From positions 3,883,001-3,947,000 of the forward strand of contig NZ_JALPKR020000002.1 of NCBI RefSeq assembly GCF_023195515.1: 64,000 nucleotides of DNA. Reading direction: 5' to 3'. A model generated the notes under the pieces. The model ran no database searches. It was given only the letters and a program-made list of their open reading frames with translations, and had not been told where the DNA came from. This document shows positions 8,241 through 16,152 of the stretch, in pieces. Position 1 is the first letter of the stretch. Every line of letters starts with the position of its first letter. Source of the DNA: Variovorax sp. S12S4 (GTDB lineage Bacteria; Pseudomonadota; Gammaproteobacteria; Burkholderiales; Burkholderiaceae_C). Position numbers and translations under genes: made by a program.

Positions 8241-9139
8241 CCGTCAGGTCCACCGCGGGCGATCTGCGGATGATTCCCATCGATCGCATCGAAGTCCTCA
8301 ACCCGCGCGATCGCAACGAGGAGGTGTTTGCGGAGATCGTCAGGAACATCGGCGCGATCGGGTTGAAGAAACCGATCACAGTCACGCCGCGGCCGGGCAG
8401 CGATGGCGCCGAGCGCTATCTCCTGGTCTGCGGCGAGGGACGGATGAGGGCGTTGCGCAAGCTCGGCGAGACGCGCGTGCCGGCGTTGGTGATACAGATC
8501 GACGATGAGGGTGCCTTCATCATGGGCATCGCGGAGAACGTGGCCCGCCGTGTGTACCGGCCTTTGGAGCTTCTGGCGGGCATCACCCAGTTGAAGGTCA
8601 AGGGCTACTCTCCGGCCGTGATCGCCCAGAAGACGGGACTCACGCTGCCGTATGTCACAGACATTCTCACGCTGATCGATCAAGGGGAGGAGCGTCTGCT
8701 CGTGGCGGTCGAACGCGGCAAAGTCCCCTTGACAATCGCACTTGAGATTTCCCGAGCGGGAGACAGCGACAAGACCGTGCAGGCGGCATTGCAGGAGGCC
8801 TACGAAACGGGGCAGTTGCGCGGGAGGCAGCTCATGGACGCTCGACGCCTGGTGCAGAGTCGCCAACACCTGGGCCGTTCGATCGATCGGCATCCGTCGC
8901 GCCAGCAATCCGATGTCACATCGTCGAGCCTCGTGCGTACCTATCAGAAAGAGGTCAAGCGGCAGCAATTGATGGTGCGCCGGGCGGCCTTCGCCCAGCA
9001 GCGACTTCTCTTTGTCGCCGGCGCCTTGCGGCAGCTCTTTGCCGAAGAGAACTTCGTGACCTTACTGCGGGCAGAGGGTCTGGATGCGCTGCCGAAGTAC
9101 CTGGCGGATCGCATCGGGTCTCATGGGAGTCTGGGGTGA
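8237..9139 (+). CDS. ParB-like protein with RepB C-terminal domain, first copy
   Basis: 300 residues starting in the ATGA overlap with the recombinase gene. A ParB N-terminal nuclease/CTP-binding-like domain (about 8-100) shows IPIDRIEVLNPRDRN, ITVTPRPGSDG, CGEGRMRAL and GIAENVARRVYRPLELL. An HTH follows (VIAQKTGLTLPYVTDILTLI), then a RepB-type C-terminal domain. Plasmid RepB-like proteins bind DNA for partition. Here the protein accompanies a recombinase and has no ParA next to it, so it may guide recombination. The next gene starts in a GTGA overlap. Confidence 0.85.
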   Translation: MTVRSTAGDLRMIPIDRIEVLNPRDRNEEVFAEIVRNIGAIGLKKPITVTPRPGSDGAERYLLVCGEGRMRALRKLGETRVPALVIQIDDEGAFIMGIAENVARRVYRPLELLAGITQLKVKGYSPAVIAQKTGLTLPYVTDILTLIDQGEERLLVAVERGKVPLTIALEISRAGDSDKTVQAALQEAYETGQLRGRQLMDARRLVQSRQHLGRSIDRHPSRQQSDVTSSSLVRTYQKEVKRQQLMVRRAAFAQQRLLFVAGALRQLFAEENFVTLLRAEGLDALPKYLADRIGSHGSLG

Positions 9140-10015
9140 CGACCGTCGAGCTCGGTTTCCTGCCGAAACCCATGATGGTTCCGATCGACAACGTCCTGCC
9201 GTCGCGCAAGCCGCCGATCAGACTGCTGGAGACCAAGAAATACCGGATGGTCGTCACTTCAATCCGGGAGATCGGTCTCATCGAGCCGCTTGCCGTCAGC
9301 GCGGTCGACCGGAAAACGGGCCAGCACGTACTGCTCGACGGACACATCCGTCTGCTGGCGCTGAAAGAGTTGGGGAACACGGAGGTGCCGTGTCTGGTGG
9401 CGACAGACGACGAGTCATACACCTACAACAACCGGATCAACCGCTTGTCGTCTGTGCAGGAGCACTTCATGATGCGCCGCGCCATTGATCGCGGCATCTC
9501 CCTGAGCGGTTGTCGAACGCTTTGTGCGTGGATCTGGCCCAGATCAATAAAAAGGTGACCCTGCTCGACGGGGTCTGTCCCGAGGCCGTGGATCTGCTCA
9601 AAGATCGCCGATTCTCCCCAGAGATCACGGCGTCGCTTCGGAAGATGAAGCCGACGCGCCAGGTCGAGGCGGTCGAATTGATGATCTCCGCGAACAGCAT
9701 CACGGTCGCATACGCGCGGGCCTTGGTGATGGCCACCGCCGCAGAAATGCTGGTGAAGGGAAAGGCCGTGCACAAAGGCAGAGGCGTCAGCCAGGAGCAA
9801 GTCGATCGGATGGAGCGGGAGATGTCCGGCCTGCAAGACCACTACCGAATGATCGAGCAGACCTTCGGGGAGGACATGCTCAACCTTGTGCTGGCCAGGG
9901 GTACATCTCCAAGTTGGTCGACAACAAATCGGTGTTCCGGTACCTGGAGCGCAACCATGGGGCAGTGCTCGAGCAGTTGATGGGGTTGGTCAACGCGACC
10001 TCTGCGGATGTTTGA
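9136..10015 (+). CDS. ParB-like protein with RepB C-terminal domain, second copy (two frameshifts)
   Basis: About 293 residues after repair, from GTG at 9136. The N-terminal ParB-like domain (IREIGLIEPLAVSAVDR, LLDGHIRLLALKELG) runs in the first frame to about 9500. A missing base in the CCC run at 9500-9502 moves it to the frame of NALCVDLAQINKKVTLLDG. A second missing base in the GGGG run at 9898-9901 moves the end to YISKLVDNKSVFRYLERN, stopping at 10015. With both repaired the length is a multiple of three. It is a paralogue, not a copy, of the preceding protein. It is either a sequencing artefact or a recent pseudogene. Confidence 0.75.
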
Positions 10016-10151
10016 AAGTTGTCGGGGGTAAAACGAGGCCCTCACCCAAGGACGCACTGAGATTTTCCACGCCCACCTTAATCCCTCATCTCTCCGCCAG
10101 GGGCCTAATCCCGCCCGGGGGACGCGAGCGCGTACTTGTGCATCGGTTCCG

Positions 10152-10502
10152 TTAGGCGCCGTCGTCGCTCACATCGAACTTCAATCCGCGGGCTCGCAAT
10201 GCGGCTTGCAGCGATGTGCCTTCCTCAGGAGTAAATCCATCGAAGTAGATCTGCAGCGTCTTCCCGCAGCTCAGAAACAGATCTCTATCCGGAGCAGCCC
10301 AAAGCTGGACACCGTGTCCAACCGCCGCTGTAAGAAAAACGAAGGCCTCCTCTGGAGAAATGAGGCTGATCTCTTCACCTAGATTGCTCCAGCCCGTGAT
10401 CTCGGCGCTGACGGGATGCTCGAACTCCCACCCCAACGCTTGCAGGGCATCGAGTAGCTGGACGCAGCTTGCCGGGGAAAGGCGAGCAATCTCTTTCGTC
10501 AT
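10152..10502 (-). CDS. Hypothetical protein
   Basis: 116 residues from ATG at 10502 (MTKEIARLSPASCVQLLDAL...). Soluble, alpha/beta in appearance, with no signal peptide. EAFVFLTAAVGHGVQLWAA in the middle could be a core strand-helix pair. No family recognised. It is the third of three minus-strand genes that start near the LexA box, but the 24-base gap to the previous gene alone does not prove an operon. Confidence 0.55.
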   Translation of the reverse strand: MTKEIARLSPASCVQLLDALQALGWEFEHPVSAEITGWSNLGEEISLISPEEAFVFLTAAVGHGVQLWAAPDRDLFLSCGKTLQIYFDGFTPEEGTSLQAALRARGLKFDVSDDGA

Positions 10503-10526
10503 GACCAAATCGTAGCTGCTGCCATC

Positions 10527-10934
10527 TCACAGAACACGAACGGCGAAATAGGCTTCGTCGGTATCGCCCAGATCGCGAAAGCCCGCAGTCCTGCCCGCGT
10601 CGAAAGCTTTGATCCAGCGCTTGGCCAGCGCGATCTCGTCTTTGGTGAGATCGCTCTCGCCCGACTCGCTCGCGTTCTGGAACGCACGCAGCGCCGGCAC
10701 CACCTCATGGCCCAGTTGCCGGTCGAGCTCGCGCCGGAAGCGCTGCTCCGCCACCTTCACCGCATCGGCCGCCGGATGCGGATAGTCCGCGAGCCGCACG
10801 AGGTAGGCCACGCGCGGTTCCGGCTCCACCTCTTCGAACCGGAATGGCACATCGTCATCGCTCGCCTCCTGCGGTGCGACGTCGATCGGTGCCGCAGGCA
10901 CCGGCCGCGGGAAGAAGAGTTCAGCTTGGTCCAT
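10527..10934 (-). CDS. Hypothetical acidic protein
   Basis: 135 residues from ATG at 10934 (MDQAELFFPRPVPAAP...), preceded by AAGGAGATGACC, a good ribosome binding site. The first 50 residues are proline- and glutamate-rich and likely disordered; the rest is helical (AVKVAEQRFRRELDRQLG, LTKDEIALAKRWIKAFDAG). No family recognised. It lies 32 bases after the gene that starts at the LexA box, so it may share its SOS control. Confidence 0.6.
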   Translation of the reverse strand: MDQAELFFPRPVPAAPIDVAPQEASDDDVPFRFEEVEPEPRVAYLVRLADYPHPAADAVKVAEQRFRRELDRQLGHEVVPALRAFQNASESGESDLTKDEIALAKRWIKAFDAGRTAGFRDLGDTDEAYFAVRVL

Positions 10935-10965
10935 GGTCATCTCCTTGAGCAAGTTCGCAAACGCG

Positions 10966-11400
10966 CTACGCGCTTCCCCCGACGCTGGAACCGCCGCGGC
11001 GCGATGGCCAGCGCTGCAGCGCCTTCGCGATCATTTCCCCGTGGCGCTGCGCCTCCAGTCGGGCCGCCTTCGCATCGGGCGGGGCAGGCCGCGGCACCGG
11101 CCGGCAGAACCAGCGCTGCGGGTAGGTGTCCGCCTTGATGTTCTTGAGCGCCCGGCCCCGCGGATTGATCTCGGTGCCTTCGATGAAGAAACCGCCGCGT
11201 ACCTCGAGCATGGACGCGCGGTTGAGCAACGGGATCACATAGCTCTCCTGGTCGTCGGCCAGCAGCATGGCGATCATCAGGCTGCGCCCTGGGCGCGGAT
11301 CATGGATGCGGGGCACGTAGAGCAGCTCTCCGATGCGCCGCGTGTGCTTCACCGCCTCCTTGGTGGAAATCGCCTGGCCCTCGAACCGGTATCTAAACAC
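10966..11400 (-). CDS. Hypothetical protein next to a LexA box
   Basis: 144 residues from GTG at 11400; GTG at 11412 or ATG at 11454 are also in frame, but the latter would translate through the LexA box. The sequence has a beta-rich core (MIAMLLADDQESYVIPLLNR, ASMLEVRGGFFIEGTEINPRG) and a basic C-terminal tail with APPDAKAARLEAQRHG. No family recognised. The position of the LexA box over its promoter suggests DNA-damage induction. Confidence 0.55.
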   Translation of the reverse strand: MFRYRFEGQAISTKEAVKHTRRIGELLYVPRIHDPRPGRSLMIAMLLADDQESYVIPLLNRASMLEVRGGFFIEGTEINPRGRALKNIKADTYPQRWFCRPVPRPAPPDAKAARLEAQRHGEMIAKALQRWPSRRGGSSVGGSA

Positions 11401-11412
11401 TTCGCAGTACAC

Positions 11413-11428
11413 CTGTATGAATATACAG
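11413..11428. promoter_or_regulatory. LexA (SOS) box
   Basis: CTGTATGAATATACAG is an inverted repeat with the arms CTGTAT and ATACAG. It fits the CTG-N10-CAG LexA consensus closely, with an AT-rich middle and TA after the right arm. It lies in the divergent region between 11400 and 11441, where it would cover promoters on both strands (TATATT on the minus strand, TAATAT on the plus strand). Confidence 0.7.
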
Positions 11429-11440
11429 TAATATGGCGAA

Positions 11441-11641
11441 ATGGAAGACGACATTCCGACCGATCTGTGGATCTACTATTGCGCGCAGCAGCTCAAGCGC
11501 CATTGGCGGACGGTGGATCCTGAGCAGCTCGAGGAGCTGGCCACTGACCTGGCTTGCGAGGCGCATCTGCGCGCGCTGTCGCCCAGGGCGGCCGCGCTCA
11601 GATGGCTCGAGCCGGTGCTGACGTCAGGAGAGGCCAGATAG
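11441..11641 (+). CDS. Small hypothetical protein, divergent from the LexA-box gene
   Basis: 66 residues from ATG at 11441 (MEDDIPTDLWIYYCAQQLKR...). It is acidic and helical, with WIYYCAQQLKRHWRTVDPEQ followed by LEELATDLACEAHLRAL. Codon use matches the neighbours and the frame lies twelve bases past the LexA box. No family recognised. No clear ribosome binding site was seen. Confidence 0.5.
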   Translation: MEDDIPTDLWIYYCAQQLKRHWRTVDPEQLEELATDLACEAHLRALSPRAAALRWLEPVLTSGEAR

Positions 11642-11662
11642 CTGGAACGGCACAATGCGCCG

Positions 11663-12103
11663 ATGCCAAACATTGCCTCGATCCTCAAAGCCGAGATCTC
11701 CCGCGTCGCTCGCAAAGAAGTGCGCGCCGAGATCGAAACCTTCAAGAAAGCGTCAGTCGCGCATCGCGCCTCGATTGCCGAACTGCGTCGCCAGGTGAGC
11801 GCGCTTGAGAAGGAGCTGCGTCGTGTCGCGAAGGGCGCGGCGCGTTCCAGCGCGGTGTCTGGTTCAGACGCTGAAGCGGCAACAGGCACGAAGCGTCGCT
11901 TCAGTGCTACCAGGTTGGCAGCACATCGGGCCAAGCTTGGGCTGTCCGCGGCGATCTACGGACAGCTGGTAGGCGTCTCCGGCCAGACGATTTACCACTG
12001 GGAACAAGGCAAGGCGCGTCCGCGGACAGCGCAACTCGAAAGCCTTGCGACAGTGCGGGACCTGGGTACACGTGAAGTTGTGGAACGGCTAGCCACGCGA
12101 TAG
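11663..12103 (+). CDS. Coiled-coil XRE-family regulator
   Basis: 146 residues. Residues 1-60 form a charged coiled coil (ISRVARKEVRAEIETFKKAS, IAELRRQVSALEKELRRV). A linker leads to a C-terminal helix-turn-helix of XRE type (LAAHRAKLGLSAAIYGQLVG, SGQTIYHWEQGKARPR) at about 85-130. The unusual order, dimerisation first and HTH last, recurs in a known group of small proteobacterial XRE proteins. A regulator is likely; the target is unknown. Confidence 0.75.
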   Translation: MPNIASILKAEISRVARKEVRAEIETFKKASVAHRASIAELRRQVSALEKELRRVAKGAARSSAVSGSDAEAATGTKRRFSATRLAAHRAKLGLSAAIYGQLVGVSGQTIYHWEQGKARPRTAQLESLATVRDLGTREVVERLATR

Positions 12104-12243
12104 CGCGACATGGCGGGGCAGAGTGAGACGTCAGATTCGAAGCTGCGCGCTCCAGTTGCTCATGGGCGGACTCGCATTTGCCGGGCAGCTTTAGGTTCGT
12201 TCGCATTTATCGACGTCGCTTACAACGGCACCATCACCATCGC

Positions 12244-12650
12244 GACTTTTTACTAGGACTTCCAAGCCGACGCTGGCTGAGCGCTCCACGTGAGTGTGTG
12301 GATCTGCCGCAGATTGCGCCGCTGTTTCCGCGATTTGGTGGCCTCGATCGCGAGCCAGGTCGCGAGCTTGTCGGCATAGGGATCGAGCTTGCTTGAGCTC
12401 GCCCGCTTGGCGTAGCGCGGCGCATCTTCGCCGGCTCGCAAGTACTTCTTTACGGTGTTGCGAGACAGGCCTGTACGCCTGGCTATCTCGCGAATGGACA
12501 TCTGCTCGCGCAGGGCCCAGCGTCTGATGACACTCAATGTCGCCACGTCTATCACTCCTAGGATCCCCTGCCTTAAAAATGAGCAGGGTAGAGTTTTACG
12601 TGGGTCAGTCTTAGACGGAAATTAGTGCGTTAGCCGGGTCAATTTTCGGT
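12244..12650 (-). mobile_element. IS21 remnant with one terminus
   Basis: Upstream of the istA start, the stretch 12598-12645 holds GTGGGTCAGTCTTAGACGG and GCCGGGTCAATTTTCGG, two related words with GGGTCA. This is the kind of repeated terminal sequence found at IS21-family ends. The other end is missing. Exact borders cannot be fixed from one copy. Confidence 0.6.
12253..12555 (-). pseudogene. istA: IS21-family transposase IstA, N-terminal fragment
   Basis: The first 85 residues match IstA: VIRRWALREQMSIREIARRT, GLSRNTVKKYLRAG (HTH) and KLATWLAIEATKSRKQRRNL. After LRQIH the similarity stops and unrelated residues run to a stop, so the DDE catalytic domain and IstB are gone. The fragment cannot transpose. 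The break lies near 12310 in the DNA. Confidence 0.85.
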
Positions 12651-12873
12651 GGCAATCAACACAAGAGATGCCTATGAGGGCAAGCGAGTGCGAGATAGGC
12701 GCCCTCGAGACCGAGCGCGCCTGATGCGGTTCGTTGGCGTACGCAGCGGCGGTGCGCACCGGGTTGTCTTCACTTACACAGTTCTGGCTTCACCGTGGCG
12801 CGGTATCGGTCTGCTGCCGCGAACGATGGATGGATTGCTGCTCTGTCACCGGCGCACAGGCTGCCCGAGTCGC

Positions 12874-12902
12874 TTGTTCGTGCATCGCAAATGAAATACA
12901 AT
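12874..12902 (+). promoter_or_regulatory. Sigma-70 promoter of the toxin-antitoxin pair, apparently leaderless
   Basis: TTGTTC at 12874-12879 and TACAAT at 12897-12902 are separated by exactly 17 bases. The -10 box ends seven bases before the antitoxin ATG at 12910, so transcription would begin at or one base before the start codon, and no ribosome binding site is visible. Between the IS21 end (12650) and this promoter I see nothing else. Confidence 0.5.
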
Positions 12903-12909
12903 ACCTCCG

Positions 12910-13191
12910 ATGAAAACCGCAACGATCCCTTCCGTGCGCGTGGATTCGGAGTTCCGCAAAGAAGTCGAGCAGGTTCTGGGCAAGGACGAATCCCTGTCCC
13001 AGTTCGTCGAGGCGGCCGTGCGTGCCTCGGTGCGTCAGCGCAAGGAGCAGCACGAATTCATGGCGCGCGGGTTGCAGTCGCTCGCGGATGCCCGAGAGAG
13101 CGGCGAATACTTCGATGCGGGTGAAGTGATGCGGCGGCTTCGGATGAAGCTCAGTGCCGCGAAGGCGCAACGCGCATCGCCTGCCCGGTGA
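12910..13191 (+). CDS. Type II antitoxin, ribbon-helix-helix
   Basis: 93 residues. The N-terminus TATIPSVRVDSEFRKEVEQV has the short strand and helix of an RHH fold, followed by ESLSQFVEAAVRASVRQRKE, which resembles the YlcI/YnfO-like antitoxins. The C-terminal part, ending in a basic tail, should wrap the toxin. It overlaps the toxin start by GTGA, the normal coupling for such pairs. It likely represses its own promoter. Confidence 0.75.
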   Translation: MKTATIPSVRVDSEFRKEVEQVLGKDESLSQFVEAAVRASVRQRKEQHEFMARGLQSLADARESGEYFDAGEVMRRLRMKLSAAKAQRASPAR

Positions 13192-13501
13192 CCTACCGCG
13201 TCAGGTTCACGAGGGGGCGCTCGAGGATCTGGAGCGCCTGTACGACTTCATTCTCGAGCGCGAGTTGGAGCGAGGGGGCGGCCTGGAACTCGCCGAGCGG
13301 GCGTTGGAAGCGATCGAGAACGGCATCGCCACCTTGAGCTTTTCGCCTTTCACGTGCCGCAAGGCAGGTGCCGATCCGTTCATTCGTGAGCTCGTGATTC
13401 CGTTCGGGGGCAGCGGCTACGTGGCGCTGTTCGAGATCGAGTCCGCCGACTCGATCGTCGTCGCGGCCGTTAGGCATCAACGCGAAGATGACTACCACTG
13501 A
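13188..13501 (+). CDS. Type II toxin, RelE/ParE superfamily (frameshifted)
   Basis: 104 residues after adding one base to the GGGGG run at 13213-13217. GTG at 13188 gives TYRVRFTRG, which then joins ALEDLERLYDFI in the other frame. Later blocks are GIATLSFSPFTCRK, IRELVIPFGGSGYVALFEIE and VVAAVRHQREDDY, the last with the ParE-type arginine/histidine end. ParE proteins poison DNA gyrase and RelE proteins cleave mRNA; which applies here is not certain. The repaired length is a multiple of three and matches the family. Confidence 0.8.
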
Positions 13502-13520
13502 CCATGGCCAGAGCACCCCT

Positions 13521-13921
13521 TCAACGACACACTCTCCTGTGAGCCACTGGAGCTTCCGCGGACGCTCTACGCCGGTCCATGCGACCCGAGGAGCAGTGGC
13601 CAGAAGGCATTGCCCGTCGGCACCGCTCCACGGTCTTCGCCGTGGTGCGAAAACATCCTTGTAGCCATTCGTCGACCGGCTTGGGGCCGATCTTCAGCAC
13701 GGGATAGATCGGCCTGTCCGAGTTGTTGTGAATGGCGAGCGTCTTTGGATTGACGATCGTCGGATTGCCGTTGAGGTCTTGACCTCTTCAGGAGGAGGCA
13801 CCTGCGGAAAGATCAGCGCATTGGGATTCGAGTCGTTGCCGCCTCCGCCTCCGCCGCAGGCGCTCAAAGCGAGCATAAGCAACAATGCACCGGCACATGA
13901 CGCGGCCGCAGCAGCACGCAC
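13521..13921 (-). CDS. Hypothetical lipoprotein (frameshifted, end uncertain)
   Basis: From GTG at 13921 the first 25 residues are a lipoprotein signal (ASCAGALLLMLALSACGGG). An ATG at 13957 is also possible if one A is missing from the AAAA run. After about 45 residues the frame must shift near 13783 to give NPTIVNPKTLAIHNNSDRPI and KIGPKPVDEWLQGCFRTT, which look like a genuine beta-sandwich. A further shift may follow, so the stop at 13521 is provisional. No known domain was recognised. Confidence 0.45.
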
Positions 13922-13978
13922 TTCTTCTTTTCTGGATGAATGAAGTCGTTGGATGTCATTGAAGTTGATGGGTCACGA

Positions 13979-15510
13979 TCAGCGCGTCAGATCTTTGTGG
14001 TGGCCGATGAACCAGTCGAGGTCCATGGCCAGCCTGTTGTCGTTGGGGGCAGGTAGTGATCGGTGCGTTGCCAGAAGCGAAAGCCTCGCTGCGCCCAGGT
14101 CGCAGGCAGACGCGGCGCATTGCGTTGCGACCAGTCCGCGATCCATAGCGGGTAGCGCGCGAAACGCTCGTCATCGAGCCACTTCGTCCCCATGTCCCAG
14201 TTGGTATAGATCATGGGAACGCGACCTCCCTGCCGCTCCAGCGCTTGCAATGCGCGCAGCAGATCGGCCTGCACCTTCTCCTTTGATGGCGGTGCACCGG
14301 GAGGGAAGCTCTCCGCCTCGAAATCGAGCGCGGGGGCGATGTCGCCTTGCTCGGACGCGCCGCCCAGCATGCGAAGGTAGAACTGCGCTTGCTGGTCAGC
14401 GTCGATATCGACGCGGTAGAAGTGATAGCTGCCTCGCACCAACCCGTTGCTGCGAACCGCGCTCCAGTGGCGATCGAAGGTGGGATCGGCGGTCAGGCCA
14501 TCGCTGGCGCGAACGAAGACGAAGCTGATGCCCGCCAGCGATCCTTTCAGCTGGTCCACCCAATTCCCGTTCCATTTGGACACGTCCAGGCCGTACAGAG
14601 GGCTCGCAGGTGTCGATGTGGGCGTGACCGTGGAGATGGGGGTCGGCGTGGGCGCGGCAACAGCCGGCGTCGGTGCGCTGATGGAAGCCACCGACGCATG
14701 GGTGGCAGGCAAATCTTGTTGCATGGACGGAGGCGCCGTGCGCACTGCGGCGACAGGCGTGGGGCCAGGCCCGGCCGTGCGTTCGCCAGGACGGACTGCG
14801 CCACCCAGCTGGATTCCCCCAATGGCGGCGCACACCAACAGGGTCAGCCAGGTCACCACGTTCAGACGAAGCATGGTCCGCGCAACGGCGGCGATGGTGC
14901 GAGATCCACCGCTTGGCGCTCTGGCATGCACTGCTTCCACCGGGACGCAAGCAGGGGCCGGTTGCGGTGCTGGACGCACGAGTGCCAGCAGTTCTTCCAG
15001 CGCGAGAGACGCATGCAGCGTCCCGCGCGCCCATTCGCGGGCCAGCGTGAAAGCATCGCCTTCAAGGCGCAGCCCCTCATACGCAACTTCGCCGCGGACA
15101 CTGAGCACCTGGTGCGGCTCGCAGCTGTAGTCGCCTTGCGCGTTGAGCACGACGCGCGAGCGCTCGGGGCGCACGGCGTCGAAGGCCTCGCCGACCACCA
15201 GCAGGGGTGGCGCCATGTCGCCCTCGTGGTGTTCGACTGCGAGATAGCCTTCGCGTCGCAGCCACGCCAGCAAGAGCAGCAGCGCCATGAGTGAACGCCG
15301 CTCGTCCTGGGCCGCATCGGCCGTGGCCAGATGTGCGGGCCGCACGTAGCAATAGCCGAAGTGTCCGCGTGGCTGAAGGATCAACGCACGTCCCGCGGCG
15401 CGGCTGAAATGCAGGCGTGCCAGGAAGGCCGGGGCCGAGATGGGCCCGAGGCGTGCCACCAGCACCAGGCACTCCAGCCAGGCGATTTCCTGTGGCTCGA
15501 AGCGGCGCAT
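13979..15510 (-). CDS. Membrane-anchored GH25 lysozyme-like protein (frameshifted at the end)
   Basis: 510 residues after one base is restored in the G run at 14045-14049. Residues 1-200 are a cytoplasmic domain of unknown type. Residues 214-232 are one membrane segment (LNVVTWLTLLVCAAIGGIQ). A Pro/Thr/Ala-rich linker leads to a GH25 muramidase domain from about 305: YGLDVSKWNG, FVFVRASDG, GSYHFYR, APALDFEAE, MIYTNWDMG and the WIADW region, ending NRLAMDLDWFIG after repair. The acidic residues of DVSKW and DFEAE fit GH25 catalysis. It should act on peptidoglycan in the periplasm. It is the last gene of a five-gene minus-strand set. Confidence 0.8.
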
Positions 15511-15609
15511 GGTGTGTCTCCTGTTGCCGAGGCTGCGAGCCGCTCGAGGGAACGCGCAGCGCCCGGCCGATGCGTCATCGGGCCGTGGACGCTGGCCTTC
15601 CTGCCGAAC

Positions 15610-15978
15610 TCAGGACAGCACGACGTGGAAATTGAACATGAAGGCGTTCCAGTTGATCAACGTGACGTTGGCCTGGTTCGGATGCGTCGGGTCCGGTCCG
15701 CGATAGCCGTACGACCAGTTGCCGTTGGGGCCGCCCGGATGCGTCTGGCACCAGATCCGCAGGTTGTTGGCCTGGGCCGCCGGCATCGAGTAGTTGCCGG
15801 TGGGATCCGTTCCGCAGTTGAAGAGCGACTGGCCGGCCTGGATGCTGCAGGTGACCGGCACGACGCCGTTGTTGGTCGTATGGACCTGGATGGTGCCCGC
15901 GGTGGGCGGGGTGTGGTCGTACGCGGCGAATGCGGCGTTGATGCAGTCCTGCATGGAGGCGAGGGTGATTTGAGGCAT
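15610..15978 (-). CDS. Hypothetical 122-residue protein of the GH25 cluster
   Basis: MPQITLASMQDCINAAFAAY starts the protein, with no signal peptide. The rest is rich in Asn, Gly, Pro and Trp (TIQVHTTNNGVVPVTCSIQA, WCQTHPGGPNGNWSYGYRG) and looks like a small beta-sandwich. It ends NWNAFMFNFHVVLS. Three cysteines could form disulfides if exported. No family recognised. It is encoded between the GH25 gene and a 264-residue unknown, so it is probably co-transcribed. Confidence 0.6.
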   Translation of the reverse strand: MPQITLASMQDCINAAFAAYDHTPPTAGTIQVHTTNNGVVPVTCSIQAGQSLFNCGTDPTGNYSMPAAQANNLRIWCQTHPGGPNGNWSYGYRGPDPTHPNQANVTLINWNAFMFNFHVVLS

Positions 15979-16152
15979 GGCTTGCTTTCGGATGGCTGGT
16001 GGAAAGAAAAGGTGGGCGGCTGTCGGCCCACCCGAGGAGCCGCGTGCGCACTCCGCGAATCGCTGCGCTTCACGCGGAAAACTGAAGCGGGTGCGCCTGT
16101 GCGGTCGTCTGGTTGCGCCTCACGGGCAGGTGGCCCTGCCGGTGGCTCCCAC

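Noticed and set aside
9136..10015. Programmed frameshifting in the second ParB-like gene
   Set aside because: Two shifts of the same type occur in ordinary C and G runs and the same defect is seen in many unrelated genes of the window; no slippery site with a downstream structure was seen.
12649..12894. 81-codon plus-strand frame before the antitoxin gene
   Set aside because: It begins inside the IS21 end, lacks a ribosome binding site and its residues look random.
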